A DNA stretch of 64,000 bases, taken from the NCBI GenBank assembly GCA_031769625.1, contig JAUIMM010000547.1, positions 1,612,001-1,676,000 of the forward strand, given 5' to 3'. Source of the stretch: Taudactylus pleione. Its lineage: Eukaryota > Chordata > Amphibia > Anura > Myobatrachidae. Below, piece by piece: positions 1-11,222 of this stretch (its first letter is position 1; every line of letters starts with the position of its first letter). Both the position numbers and the translations under genes were made by a program. Below the pieces are notes generated by a model. The model was given only the letters and a program-made list of their open reading frames with translations. It was not told the DNA's origin and searched no databases.

Positions 1-1424
1 TTTTGATCTTCAAACTTTGCTTTCGTCAAAGAATGCTCCTTTTGCAGCAATTACAGCATAGCAGACCTTTGACATTCTAGCTGCTAGCTGTAAATTTGTT
101 GAGGTAATCTGAAGAAATTTCACCCCACGCTTCCTGAAGCATCTCCCACAAGTTGGATTGGCTTGTTGGGCACTTCTTGCGTACCATACGGTCAAGCTGT
201 TCCCAGAACAGCTCAATGGGGTCGAGATCTGGTGACTGCGCTGGCCACTCCATTACAGACAGAATACCAGCTGCCTGCTTTTTCCCTAAATAGTTGTTGC
301 ATAATTTGGAGGTGTGCTTTGGGTCATTGTCCTGTTGGAGGTGGAAATTGTCTCCAATCAAACGTTGTCCACAGGGTATGGCATGGAGTTGCAAAATGGA
401 GTGATAGCCTTCCTTAGTCAAAATCCCTTTTACCTTGTACAAATCTCCCACTTTACCAGCACCAAAGCAGCCCCAGACCATCACGTAACCTCCACCATGC
501 TTGACAGATGGCGTCAGGCACTCTTCCAGCATCTTTTCACTTGTTCTGCGTCTCACAAATGTTCTTCTGTGTGATCCAAACACCTCAAACTTCGATTCGT
601 CTGTCCATAACACTTTTTTCCAATCTTGCTCTGTCCAATGTCTGTGTTCTTTTGCCCATATTAATCTTTTCCTTTTATTGGCCAGTCTCAGATATGGCTT
701 TTTCTTTGCCAATCTGCCTAGAAGGCCAGCATCCCGGAGTCGCCTCTTCACTGTAGACGTTGACACTGGCGTTTTGCGGGTACCATTTAATGAAGCTGCC
801 AGTTGAGGACTTGTGAGGCGTCTATTTCTCAAACTAGAGACTCTAATGTACTTGTCTTATTGCACAGTTGTTCACCAGGGCCTCCCACTTCTCTTTCCTG
901 TTTAGAGCCTGTTTGTGCTGTTCTTTGAAGAGAGTAGTACAAAATGTTCAGTTTCTTGGCAACTTCTCGGATGGAATAGCCTTCATTTCTAAGAACAAGA
1001 ATAGACTGTCGAGTTTCACAGGAAAGTTCTCTTTCTGGCCATTTGGAGAGTCTAAGCGAACCCACAAATGTGATGCTCCAGATACTTAACTACCTCAAAG
1101 GAAGGACAATTTTATAGCTTCTCTAACAAGCAAACCCATTTTCAGCTGTGCACAAGGGTTTTCTAATCATCCATTAGTCTTCTAACGCTCTTAGCAAACA
1201 CAATGTACCATTAGAACACTGGAGTGATGGTTGCTGGAATTGGGCCTCTATACACCTATGTAGATAGTCCTTTAAAAAACAGACGTTTGCATCTAGTATA
1301 GTCATTTACCACATTAACAGTGTATAGAGTGTTAATTTAATATTATCTTATCTAATTGAAAAAATAAACAGTGCATTAAATAAGGAAATTTCTAAGTGAC
1401 CCCAAACTTTTGAACGGTAGTGTA
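1..1424 (-). mobile_element. Tc1/mariner DNA transposon, right end present, left end outside the window
   Basis: A Tc1-type element read on the minus strand. Its 5' terminus, in element orientation, lies at about 1386-1422 and reads out as the familiar Tc1 end with the 'AAAGTTTGGGGTCACTTAG' motif; a TA dinucleotide, the expected target site, follows at 1423-1424. The transposase remnant fills 10-1065. The other terminal repeat would lie upstream of base 1. The element sits in the intron before the first visible SETD7 exon, antisense to the gene. Confidence 0.93.
10..1065 (-). pseudogene. Tc1-like transposase, frameshifted
   Basis: DDE transposase that would cut and paste its own element. The start codon at 1065 opens an N-terminal helix-turn-helix region (SIREVAKKLN), which runs to 829. 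The reading then moves to the frame at 77-832, which carries the second DNA-binding domain (STVKRRLRDAG) and the catalytic core: WTDESKFEVFG with the first Asp, QQDNDPKH with the second, and SPDLDPIELFW with the third acidic residue, here Glu. A further frame change near 77-110 is needed to reach the family C-terminus (VIAAKGAFFDESKV), which ends at base 10. At least two frameshifts make it inactive. All three acidic residues are still readable. Confidence 0.92.
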
Positions 1425-1465
1425 TGTATGTGTGTATATATATATAAGTATGTATGTATGTATGT

Positions 1466-1499
<34 letters not shown>

Positions 1500-1536
1500 T
1501 TATATGTATATATATGTATGTATGTATGTGTGTATT
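1425..1536. repeat. ATGT/AT simple repeat
   Basis: Alternating TATG and TA runs directly next to the Tc1 end. It reads as a microsatellite expanded at or after the insertion site. The Tyr/Ile/His-rich ORF on its minus strand is a product of the repeat. Confidence 0.9.
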
Positions 1537-1634
1537 AAATAAAATCTCCATCTGACAAAATATTGTTTATAGTTTCTTGAGTCATTTCTTAATTTTGGAC
1601 TTGTGCAACTGAAGTTGATTGCTTTGTTTTCTAG

Positions 1635-1752
1635 AGTATATGTAGCAGACTCTCTGATTTCCAATGCTGGAGAAGGTCTCTATGCTAAAACAGTCGCTGG
1701 GCCTCATACTGTGATGACCTTTTATAATGGAGTTCGGATTACGCATCAAGAG
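1635..1752 (+). CDS. SETD7: SETD7, third-last coding exon (start of the SET domain core)
   Basis: SETD7 (SET7/9) monomethylates lysines on histone H3 (K4) and on many non-histone proteins, with S-adenosylmethionine as donor. The exon follows a polypyrimidine tract and AG at 1633-1634 and ends at a GTATGAGT donor at 1753. The frame starts with one base left from the previous codon, then reads VYVADSLISNAGEGLYAKTV, later VMTFYNGVRITHQE. The Tyr in TFYNGV corresponds to human Tyr245 of the lysine-access channel. The match to the vertebrate protein runs along the whole exon. The MORN-repeat N-terminal exons lie upstream of the window. I numbered it as third from the end by the homology that follows; the exact acceptor could be two bases further on. 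Confidence 0.93.
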
Positions 1753-1793
1753 GTATGAGTTCTGTAGCTAATGCTGGTCAAATTACTTTTGTG

Positions 1794-1962
1794 CTACCCC
1801 TATTAGTGCATTCTCCCAACTATCTACCCCTATAAGGATATGCGTGCTCCCAACTATCTACACCTATAAGGATATGCGTGCTCCCAACTATCTACCCCTA
1901 CAAGGACATATGTGCTCTCAACTACCTACTTCTATAAGGACATGCGTACTCCTAACTATTTC
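1794..1962. repeat. 34-bp tandem repeat, about five copies
   Basis: A unit containing CCTATAAGGATATGCGTGC and CCCAACTATCTAC recurs five times with substitutions. It begins only about 40 bases after the splice donor of the preceding SETD7 exon. Copies 2 and 3 are nearly identical and the outer ones are more diverged. Confidence 0.85.
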
Positions 1963-3158
1963 CTCAGTAACACCACATAATAGAAATGAGCTCACTGACC
2001 TACAAGCTTTGTAGTACAACAGCACAGACAGTATTAGTTGTATCTGTATTCCCTTCCACCACATTTTTGCTGTGACCTATCTGCAATCTGTACAACTTCG
2101 CAACTTTAATTTTTGGACTAATTGCTTTTAGAAGCCTCTTGTGGACCTTAGTGAAGCACTAGATGCAGATGCCCACCACCTCTCCCAATTATGCCACAAT
2201 AGCTCTTATTCAAAAATCTGGGAAGAACCCAATCTTGGTTAGGTCTTCAAGAACCTTATTACTCCAGCAGACAGTTATTTTAAAACTTTGTCACAACAGC
2301 TAAACTAGACGTACATTATTCCTGGTATAGTAGGTCTACACTGATAAACATCGGACAAGTGTATACTACCTTTATGCTCTGCATGATGCCATAAAGCAGG
2401 TGGAAGCAAGTGATGGTAACTGTTTATTCTGCAAAGGCCTTTGACTCTGCAGAGTGGCCCTTTTTGTGAGCTACTCCACAGAGGTTCACAACTTCCATCC
2501 TCATGGCCTTTACCTGCTTGCCATCTGCTAATGGTATAAGTTTATTTATTACTGAAGTTATTTATATAGCACACACAAAGTCACATCAGTCTCTGCCCCA
2601 GTGGAGTATGCAGTCTATATTTATTGCCACATGGACACTCATACACTAGGGTAAAAAATATTTTAGGTCTGAAGCCAGTTATCTCACCTGTGTGTTTTTG
2701 TATTGTGGAAAGAAATCGGAGTATCCGGAAGAAACTTGTGCAAACATATAAGCAATGAACTGATAGGGAACATTTACAGAGGTGGTAGATCTTTTGCACT
2801 TGGAACAGGGTGCTATATATGCTGGTCCTAGTTCTATGTGGTCTCTCTCTTCAGGCTGTGTACAAATGAAGAAGGTTCTGTCTGCTGGCTCCTGGGCCTG
2901 CACTCTTCTTTCTTGACTTCAGGGGAGATTTGTTAAAAGAAAACATGAGGAAGCCGGGGCATAACTAGACCTAGGGGGGCCCATAGCAAAATTCTCCCTT
3001 CCCCCCTGCACCCTCCTCACTTCCCTCTCCTCGACTTACCTACTCCGTGGTCGCGCTGCGGATTCATTGCTTACTACATATCACAATTTTGTATTGAGAT
3101 CATTTGAAATCTCTGGTCACAACTAGTGTTTGAAAAAGTCAGTGTTCTAGTTAGGCAT
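1963..3158. other. SETD7 intron, no feature recognised
   Basis: AT-rich intronic DNA without a supportable exon. At 2956-3005 there is a short GC-rich stretch (ACTAGACCTAGGGGGGCCC) like the terminal part of a degraded hAT-type element, but no partner end was found. Confidence 0.5.
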
Positions 3159-3161
3159 TTA

Positions 3162-3423
3162 GGGCCTGATTCAGAGGTGACTGCAGTGTCGATGTTGGAC
3201 ACCACAAGTGGGCAATGTTTTAAGTCTGCACTTGCGCTCATGTCGCACTGCGCATGTGACTCCATTGTTCTCGCCGAAAGCCTCCAGAATGAATTTGGAC
3301 ACAGAGAGAATCAATTTCAATGGTCATTTCTGGCTGCTAACTGGGGTGGCTAGCCAGATGCAGGCATGTTGCAGAAAAAGATGCAGTCGTGGTAGCATTA
3401 GCTTGCACCTCTAAATCAGGCCC
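3162..3423. mobile_element. Harbinger-like MITE with TTA target duplication
   Basis: A 262-bp non-coding element. The left end GGGCCTGATTCAGAGGTG is the imperfect reverse complement of the right end CACCTCTAAATCAGGCCC. TTA flanks it on both sides (3159-3161 and 3424-3426), as expected for PIF/Harbinger-type transposition. The superfamily is inferred from the target duplication and terminal GGG only. Confidence 0.8.
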
Positions 3424-3570
3424 TTAGCCTCTAGTATGTGCGCAATTTACAACATGCCATTTCTCGTAGGTTGTTACATTTCCCCCATCAACTGCACAAG
3501 TTTCAGAAATCTTCAACATGACACAAGAAGCAGAGAAAGATCTGAATATTCAATTACCCAATTTTCTTCA

Positions 3571-3714
3571 GGGTCCATAGGGGGTCCACAGGGTTGACCT
3601 TTGGGTATAGGTTGGGAACCAAAACCGGGCACCACGCAGTTAAAGCTTTCAGCTCCCAGGATGCACTGGATCCACTCTCCCTATAACCCCGCCCCCAAGC
3701 CAGAGGCACCTCAG
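3571..3714 (+). repeat. Left inverted terminal repeat of the decayed DIRS element
   Basis: Contains CAGTTAAAGCTTTCAGCTCC and AACCCCGCCCCCAAGCC. The reverse complement of the whole stretch is found, with a few differences, at 10993-11135. Inverted rather than direct terminal repeats separate DIRS elements from LTR retrotransposons. Confidence 0.88.
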
Positions 3715-4416
3715 TTTGAGTTGGTGCCGCAGTTGGTCACCGTTTGCGCAGGGAGGCTGATTAGCAGCCCCTAAGCTTAATTATATTTTATGAGTTAAAC
3801 ATTTTTCTTTTACTTTTGGTCTCTTCAGAACGGCAGCGTCTGACTGTCCATTGGACGTCCAAGCTGCCACTCTCTTATCCTGCCGGCACCGCAATGCCAG
3901 TACAGATCTGGGGATCTCGGCGGGACCCCAGAGTCTGTGCTATCCGGACTCTGCGGGCACCCAGGACTGCTGCCGGATCGACAGAGAACAAGTAAGGTCG
4001 CGGATCACTGCGGTGATCCACACATTTATGCAGTCCATTGCCTCCGGTTGTTGGGGACACACCAGTGGCGCTGGTAGTGGTGGCGGGCCCCTCACATACC
4101 CCACGTGTCCACTAGACCACCAGGGACTTAACGTTCGGCAGCGGGAAGCCGGCGTCCCGGGGGTTAATAGCCAGCCAGGGGAGGCAGCCTTCCCTGTTAG
4201 TGGCTCCTCCCCTCAGCTCAGCGTGCCTTTCCAGTGTATGGTCTGGCGTCCCTGAGCTGCTTCCTATGTGGGCCATGCTTCCTCTGAGGTCTCCAGGCGG
4301 TCATTTTATCTCTATGGTGCAGCAGAGAACTCCTAGGACGGCAGTTGGTCCAGTCCCCCTGCGTACCTCACCATTTGGGTTAGTGTACACAGCGCTATAG
4401 CCTCCCCAGACACTGA

Positions 4417-4594
4417 GGGGTCTATTTACTAAGCAGTGTTAGGAGACAGAGTGAAAAGTGATAAGGTGCCAGTCAATCAGCTCCCAATTGTCATTTTTCA
4501 AATACAGCCTGTGAGATGACAGTTGGGAGCTGATTGGCTGGCACCTTATCACTTGCCACTCTGTCTCCTAACACTGCTTTAGTAAAGAGACCCC
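4417..4594. mobile_element. Palindromic MITE (GGGGTCTATTTACTAAG ends)
   Basis: An imperfect palindrome of 178 bp. The left half, with TTAGGAGACAGAGTG and GATAAGGTGCCAG, is mirrored by the right half, CTGGCACCTTATCAC and CACTCTGTCTCCTAA. TGA flanks it on both sides. It inserted into the 5' part of the decayed DIRS. Relatives are at 32323-32490 and, more distantly, 21537-21672 and 34788-34880. Confidence 0.85.
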
Positions 4595-4645
4595 TGAATC
4601 TGGGCAGTTGAATGTAGTGCCATTTGCGGTATATTATATGTAATG

Positions 4646-4677
<32 letters not shown>

Positions 4678-4680
4678 CTA
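4646..4680. repeat. TA microsatellite
   Basis: A run of about 13 TA dinucleotides just after the MITE, inside the decayed DIRS. Confidence 0.85.
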
Positions 4681-4993
4681 TTTCTGCATTGTATGCAACT
4701 TATGCTAGCGCTGACTGTCTGTGCTTTTTCTCTCATCTGTCAGTGTATATCTATCCCTTTTCTTTGCAATCTGCCCTAATACAGGTGTACTTAGGGTGGT
4801 TCTGAGACCTCACATATATATACTTGTCAATATTTGTGAGTTTGGTCACATACTGTTGCATACTGCTCGTTGCCATATTTTAGGTGGAACTGTGAGTTGC
4901 ATACGCTAATAGTGGGTCCCTGCAGCTAATATTAGCGGCAGTCAGGACCAGTATTGCGCTACTTGATATTTCCACAATGATTGTTGGTCAGAT

Positions 4994-6340
4994 ATGTCTG
5001 ACCAGGTAATAGAGCACGATACTGCACATATTTTTGCTATCCAGCAAGTCATGTGCTGCAGATGTGAGTACGGTGGATTTGACTCAGGGAAGGTTATGTC
5101 TAAGGTGCCATTAGGTGCGGGGCCCTTAAAGGACCCCCCTTGGGCGGTTTGTTTTTTCTCAAGACCCTGGCCTCCATTGCGGATCGCCTGGCGGCCCCCA
5201 TAGTTGTAGCCCACTTGGGGTTACTTCAACATGCTACCCTTCCCTCTTAGGGTATCTCGCAGTTCTTGCAGTTTACCCCTGTGACACAGACTATCGCTCC
5301 CTACCGGGGTTTTTCACAGTACATGCAGTCCCCTCAGGTACCACAACAGTCTGTCATTTCCCTTGCAGGGTATACCATAACAGCCACCCTGGGTGGATGT
5401 CGTTTCTGTGAAACACAAAATGGCATAATAAACATAGATCATCAGCCAAGGGTGAACTGGATGATGTATCGGACTCCTATCCCTCTCACACAAGGGGGAG
5501 CCTAAATAAAGTATTAATATCCCTGCTTTGGTGCTGGTGGTCAAGTCCATCCTAGTTATAGAGGATGTCGATCCTGCACCTAAATCAAATCACCCTCAGT
5601 TTAAGCATTAAAGTGTCTTCGGCTGTGTTCCCCTTCTCTGACCAGCGGGTGGATAACATGGCGGGAGGCTGGCTATCGCCAGATAAGAGGTATCACAATA
5701 GCGTTTGGCCTCATGTTTCCCATTCCCTGAGGGTCATTACAAGTAATATTAATCACCTCCTGGGATAGATTTTCACGTTACTCGTCTGATTAAGAGAGCT
5801 GCTACGCCTCCCATTCCTGCCCTGACGGATTCTACAGGAGATTCGTAGGTGGTAACTTTGCCTGAAATCAATATACTCGCTTTCAGGGACTGTTGCCCGT
5901 CCAACCATGGCTATCGCATGGTTGGCTAAAGCTATTGAGTGCTGGGCTGATGCACTTGTAGAGCTTTTTCCCTCAAAAACTTCTGGGGATCAGATGTCTT
6001 TTGTTGCTCACATAAAAAATGCAGTTTCATATGTTGGAGTAACAACATTGGATGCCAGTCTCCTAGCCTTCAGGGTTTCGGCTGCGACTGTATACGCCGC
6101 CATACTCTATGGCTGCGCTCATGGAAGGCATAGGTGGACTCCGATAGCAACAAGATTGTAGCAATGTTGGCAGTATCACTAACTGCAAATTTCCTCCTTC
6201 AGCTACTCCCACTACAAGGCCTCGGACTAAATCTGTTTAGGCTGTTCCTGAGGACAAAAAGACTTAAGGCCAGTCTCCACGAGGGCCGCCATACCCGGTA
6301 CCGAGCAGACCTGGACATCCAGACACCCTGCTTCTAAACC
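4994..6340 (+). pseudogene. DIRS gag-like ORF remnant
   Basis: Fragments in changing frames match the gag-like ORF of the other DIRS copies in this window. The PPWAVCFF segment near 5140 corresponds to PPWACFAQAL in the copy at 40523, and MAIAWLAKAIECWADALVE at 5907 corresponds to MAICWVARAMERWADLLE in that copy and MATAWVARAIEEWAKTLTE at 48003. No frame stays open for more than about 90 codons. This ORF probably encodes the particle or RNA-binding protein. It has no enzymatic motif that I can see. Confidence 0.75.
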
Positions 6341-6600
6341 TAAGGATAAACCTTCAGCTTGATGGGACAGGTCTTCATCTGGCGGATCCCAGAGTGAGAT
6401 ACTGACTTTTTCAGTTTGCCCAGTGCTGGTGTCAAGTCACCACGGATGCTTGGGTAAGAGTTGAAGTTTCTCACGGGTATGCCCTCTCATTGCTCAGACG
6501 GGCTCCCCGCATGTTTTGCTACACAGGCCCTTCTTCAGAACCGAACAATGCCTTACAAAGCCAGAAAACTATACAGTCCTTGCAGTAAGCAGGGGTAATT

Positions 6601-7560
6601 ATGCCAGCCCCACTATCTCAGCGAGGGACTGGTTATTCTACTTTCTTTCTGGTGCAGAGGCCGAATGGTCCTCCTTGGCATATCCTCTATCTCAAATCCC
6701 TGAACCAATTTCTAAAGGTGCCTAGGTTCAGGAGGGAACCCCTACGCTCCATCATTCGAGCTATGGAGCCTGGGGACTTTATGGTATCGCTGAATATTCA
6801 GGACGCGTACCTACAGGTACCTATAGAGCCCTCTCATCAGCGTTAGATCAGGTTTGCTGTGCCACAGCAACACTTCCAATTTTCGGGCTCTGCCCTTTCG
6901 ACTGTCCACAGCCTCACCGGGGTTTACCAGGTTTATGGCTTTTATGACAGCCCACCTGTTCAGGGTATCCGACTACTCCAGTATCTGGACAGCCTCCTGC
7001 TCTTAGCAGGATCACCAAGGTACTTTAAAGCCATTTACAGTTAACCATTGCTTTCCTTCACAAGCACGAATGGTAAATCAACTGGGAAAAGTCCTCCCTG
7101 AATCCCTCACAGGGTATGATTCATCTGGGAGCCCTGCTTTATTCTCAGAATTGGAGAATCCTTCTGACGTCAGACAAGATCTCCACTCTTCAACTACGAG
7201 TGCGTGGATGTCTCCACAGTCAACAAGTGTCATTATACTCTGTAATGCGGGTTCTGGCATCCAGGGTGTCTACCTTCAGAAGGGTGGAATATGCTCCGTT
7301 CCATTCCAGGCCTTTGCAAAAACTGATCCTCTCCAGATTGAATGGGTTTCTCCATCGGATCACTGTTCAGACGATGATGCTCTCTCCGGAGGTGCATCTG
7401 TCTCTATCTGGGTGGCTATAGCCATCTCATCCAGGGTAATCCTTACAACGGACGCCAGTCTCTGGGGTCGCAGTGACCGGTCCGCACTCCTTTCGGGGCA
7501 GTTGGACGTCTGTCGATTCCGCCCTGCCAATCAACTTATTGGAACTTCAAGTTGTCTTGG
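6601..7560 (+). pseudogene. DIRS reverse transcriptase and RNase H remnant
   Basis: The RT palm is readable in pieces: LVQRPNGPP, then FMVSLNIQDAYLQVPIEP (the usual first catalytic Asp, as in SLDIQDAY, is Asn here), then LLQYLDSLLLLAG, where the second Asp of YLDD has become Ser. The thumb/connection piece MIHLGALLYSQNWRILLTSD begins at 7116, and the RNase H start LTTDASLWG lies near 7440. Stops, frame changes and the two catalytic substitutions show it is dead. The Tc1 insertion at 7581 cuts off the remainder. Confidence 0.85.
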
Positions 7561-7580
7561 GCCCTCATTTTGGCCTAACA

Positions 7581-9139
7581 CAGTGCCTTGCAAAAATATT
7601 AACCCCCCCTTGGCTTTTTACCTTTTTTGTTACATTACAACCTGTAATTTATTTTTAATCTGAATTTTATGTGTTGGATCTGCACAAAATAGTCTAATTT
7701 GGTGAAGTGAAATGAGAAAAATATATATAAAAAAGAATCTTTATAAATAAAATTCTGAAAATTGGCATGTGTATATTTAATCACCCCCTTTGCTATGAAG
7801 CCCCTCAAGAGTTCTGGTGCAACCAATTACCTTCAGAAGTCACATAATTAGTGAAATGAGGTCCACCTGTGTGAAATCTAAGTGTCACTTGATCTGTCAG
7901 TATAAAAACCACCTTTTCTGAAAGGCCCCAGAAGCTGCAACACCACTAAGCAAGAGACATCACTCCATGAAGACCAAGGAGCTCTCCAAACAAGTCAGGG
8001 ACAAAGTTGTTGAGAAGTACAATTCTGGGTTGAACTATAAAAAAAAATATCCAAATCTTTGATCCCCCGGAGCACTATCAAATCCATCATCATCAAATGG
8101 GAAGAACATGGTACCACAACAAACCTGCAAAGAGAGGGCCGCCCACCAAAACTCACAGATCGGGCAAGGAGGGCATTAATCAGAGAGGCAGCACAGAGAC
8201 CAAAGGTAAACCCTGAAGGAGCTGCAGAGTTTCACAGCAGAGACTGGTGTATCTGTGCATGTGACCACAATAAGTCATACACTCCATAGAGCTGGGCTTT
8301 ATGGAAGAGTGGCCAGAAAAAAGCCATTACTTAGTGATAAAAAAAAGAGTTAGCTGCTCTGGTCAGATGAGACTAAAATTTTACTTTTCGGCCACCAAGG
8401 AAAACGCTATGTGTGGCGCAAACCCAACACATCCTATCACCCCAAGATCACCATCCCCACAGTGAAACATGGTGGTGGCAGCATCATGCTGTGGGGATGT
8501 TTTTCAGCAGCAGGGACTGGGAAATTGATTTGAGTCGAGGGAAAGATGGTTGATGTTAAATACAGAGATATTCTTGAGCAAAACCTGGTTCAGTCTGCCT
8601 GTGATTTGTCACTGGGACGGAGGTTCACCTTTCAGCAGGACAATGACCTGAAGCATGCTGCTAAAGCAACACTTGAGTGGTTTAAGGGGAAACATTTAAA
8701 TGTGTTGGAATGGCCTAGTCAAAGCCCAGATCTCAATCCAATTGAGAATCTGTGGTCAGACTTGAAGATTGCTGTTCACAAGTGGAAACCATCCAACATG
8801 AAGGAGCTGGAGCAGTTTTGCCTTGAGGAATGGGCAAAATTCCCAGGGGCAAGATGTGGCAAGCTCATAGAGACTTATCCAAAGCGACTTGCAGCTGTAA
8901 TTGCCGCAAAAGGTGGCTCAAGAAAGTACTGACTTTAAGGGGGTGAATAGTTATGCACGCTGAAGTTTTCTGTTATGTTGTCCTAAATGTTGTTTGATTT
9001 ACAATATAAAAAAAAACACAACTTCACAGTTGTAAGCATGTTCTGTGAATGAAATGATGCACACCTCCAAACAATTCCAGGTTGTGAGGCAACAAAACAT
9101 GAAAAATGCAAAGGGGGTGAATACTTTTGCAAGGCACTG
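7581..9139 (+). mobile_element. Tc1/mariner transposon inserted in the DIRS element
   Basis: A full-length 1,559-bp element with both ends present. The left end CAGTGCCTTGCAAAAATATT and the right end, reverse complement CAGTGCCTTGCAAAAGTATT, differ by one base over the first 20. The right flank is TA; the left flank reads CA, probably a mutated TA. It belongs to a different Tc1 family from the element at 1-1424. It is younger than the DIRS copy it splits. Confidence 0.95.
7967..8932 (+). pseudogene. Tc1-like transposase, inactivated
   Basis: The start MKTKELSKQVRDKVVEKY is at 7967. The frame breaks in an A-run near 8040 and resumes at 8059 with the helix-turn-helix region (RSTIKSIIIKWEEHG, then GRPPKLTDRARRAL). 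A further break lies between 8210 and 8345. The catalytic part then reads [13 protein letters not shown] near 8363, [14 protein letters not shown], an in-frame TGA at 8531-8533, QQDNDLKHAAKA near 8632 and SPDLNPIENLW near 8725. The C-terminus is VIAAKGGSRKY. Three acidic catalytic positions survive, but the frameshifts and stop prevent a product. Confidence 0.93.
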
Positions 9140-9249
9140 TACTTCACAGTAAACCTGTAAAGGTTCAGTCCGACAATGTCACAACAGTGGCTTACATCTA
9201 GGAGACACTCGTAGTTGGGCAGCAATGACAGTAATGTCACACATTCTGA

Positions 9250-10690
9250 CTTAGACCAAGGGTCTCCTCCCGGCCATCTCTGCAGTGTTCATTCCGTGAG
9301 TTCTCCATTGGGAAGCGGACTTCCTCAGCCGTCATGACGTGCATCCCGGGGACTGGCCTCTTCTCCAAGAGACATTTCAACTCCTAGTGAGCAGAGGGGA
9401 CCTTCCGGAGGGTGGTCCTCATGGCCTCCTGACTCTATCACACACTGCCGCTGTTTGGGTCCAGAACTAGAGGTACTGAAGCAACCTTTGGTGACGCGTT
9501 GTCAGTGAAGTGGACCTTCCAATTTGTGTACCTGTTTCCTTCGGTCTTCCTTGAGCTCTTCGGAAGTTCAATCGAGATGGTGGTACTGTCCTGCTGGTGG
9601 CTCCAGATTGACCCAGACGTCACTGGTACTTAGATTTTTGGAGTCTCTCCATCGACACTCCGTTCCTGCTGCCTCAATATCCAGACCTGTTGTCTCAGGG
9701 TCCTTGCCTTTCCCTGGACCTGGATAGTTTGTCTATGACTGCATCCCTACTGTGGTCCTAAGGCTTCTGTGGCTCTGTCATCATCGGGATGTTTAGAGCG
9801 CATAGGCCAGCTTTTGCTGGAATCTACCACAGAATGTGGCATACATAATTCTTATGGTATCGTACCTGTAGCGATTTCCAGAAGTTCTGGCATTCCTTCC
9901 TGCTGGCTTGGGTCTAGCCCTCCGCCTGGCTTCCCTGAAAGTGCGGGTCTCTGCACTGTCAGTATGGTTCGGATGTGGAATTGCTCCACTCTCGGGTATC
10001 CAGATCCTCCTTCAGGGTGTTTTCTGGATTCTACCTCCCTTTATTCCCCCCTAGGGGCTCCTTGGGATTTGGTAGTGGTTCTTTGTGCCCTCCTGGGTCC
10101 TCCATTTGAACCACTAGTTTTGATAGCCCTTACGTGGTTTATGGCTTAGACTGTCTTTCTTATGGCGTTTGCATATGCCAGAAGAGTGTCTGAATTGGGA
10201 GCGTTCTCATGTGGCTCCCTCTTCTGGATATTTCACCAAGACAGGGTTGTGAGTCGCACTTGCCCTGTGTTTCTTCCTAAAGTGGTTTTTAAGTTCCATA
10301 TTATTCAGGAGCTTATTGTACCGACATTTCAGTCTCCAGACCTCTCAGTTGGGGTGGCCTCATTGACTGTGGTCCGGCCTCTCAGGATTTACGTGGTCCG
10401 TTCAAGTTGCTTCAGGAAATCGGACTCCTTATTTGTGGTCTATGGATTTCACAGGAAAGGATTGCCGGTCAATAAACAGACATTGGCTAAATGGCTTTGT
10501 ATGGCTATCTCAGGGGCCTACACATAGGAAGGCCTTTCTGTTTCTGGTGAAGCTTATTCTATTCGGGCTGTGGGCCCCTCGTGGACGGCTCGCTGTGGCG
10601 CCTCGGCTGTTCTGCCTTGCAAGGTGGCCACGTGGTCTTCTGTTCAGACCTTTCTAAGGTTCTATGCATTGGATCTCTTTTCCTGTCGGT
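9250..10690 (+). pseudogene. DIRS RNase H end, DAM-like domain and tyrosine recombinase remnant
   Basis: The part of the decayed DIRS beyond the Tc1 element. Recognisable recombinase segments are LAPWDLVVVLCALLGPPFEP-like sequence near 10050-10110, FAYARRVSELGAFSCGS at 10168 (box I Arg), CRSINRHWLNG near 10460 in a shifted frame, and WATWSSVQT-like sequence near 10625. They line up with the intact ORF at 36139-37953. Several frames are needed. Confidence 0.82.
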
Positions 10691-10784
10691 GCTTCTTTTG
10701 GGCGACGGATTCTCCTCTCAGCACAGGAGCGGCCCCACCCTTATAAGGACTGCTTTGGGACATCCCCAAGGGCAACCCTGTGGA

Positions 10785-11180
10785 CCCTGAAGAAAATGAG
10801 ATATGGTAAGAACTTACCCTTGTTATCTCTTTCTTCGAAGTCAATAGGGTCCACAGGGTAGCCGCCCTGACGCACCTGGCTTCATATGGGCTGTGTTACT
10901 GGTCACCGGTTTCCCATCTCCTTCTCTGTGAGTGTGATTTTTGAGTATTCCAATCTTCTCCCTCTTCCTTTCCTCCTTTGGCTACTTACAAACTGAGGTG
11001 CCTCTGACTTGGGGGCGAGGTTATAGGGAGAGCGGACCCAGTGCATCCTGGGAGCTGAAAGCTTTAACTGCGTGGTGCCCGGATTTGGTTCCCAACCTAT
11101 ACTCCAAGGTCGACACCTGTGAGACCCTATGGACTTTGAAGAAAGAGAGATAACAAGGGTACGTTCTTACCATATCTCTT
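10785..11180 (+). repeat. Internal complementary region and right inverted terminal repeat of the decayed DIRS
   Basis: At 10785-10862 sequence complementary to both outer ends is joined: AAAATGAGATATGGTAAGAA with TTACCCTTGTTATCTC, then TAGGGTCCACAGGG. The right terminal repeat at 10993-11135 mirrors 3571-3714. The outermost GAGATAACAAGGGTACGTTC continues to about 11180. A joined internal copy of the two ends is the hallmark of DIRS replication through a circular intermediate. Confidence 0.85.
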
Positions 11181-11188
11181 ATTATCTG

Positions 11189-11222
11189 TCTCTCCCTTTT
11201 TTTTTTTTTTTTTTTTTTTTTA
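11189..11222. repeat. Poly-T run
   Basis: More than 30 T in nearly unbroken order immediately after the DIRS right end. It may be the A-tail of an antisense retroposed sequence whose body I could not recognise in 11223-11810. Confidence 0.7.

Larger units (their letters stand above)
3563..11180 (+). mobile_element. Decayed DIRS retrotransposon, split by a Tc1 insertion
   Basis: A degenerate tyrosine-recombinase retrotransposon in the SETD7 intron, same strand as the gene. Its left inverted terminal repeat (3571-3714) pairs with the right one (10993-11135), and the short internal complementary region typical of DIRS lies at 10785-10862. Remnants of gag (about 4994-6340), reverse transcriptase (6601-7110), RNase H (7420-7560) and the tyrosine recombinase (about 9760-10690) occur in that order but with many stops and frameshifts. 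A Tc1 element interrupts the RNase H part at 7581-9139 and a 178-bp MITE lies at 4417-4594. Without the Tc1 insertion it would be close to the 5.9 kb of the better copy at 35671-41602. Confidence 0.9.
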
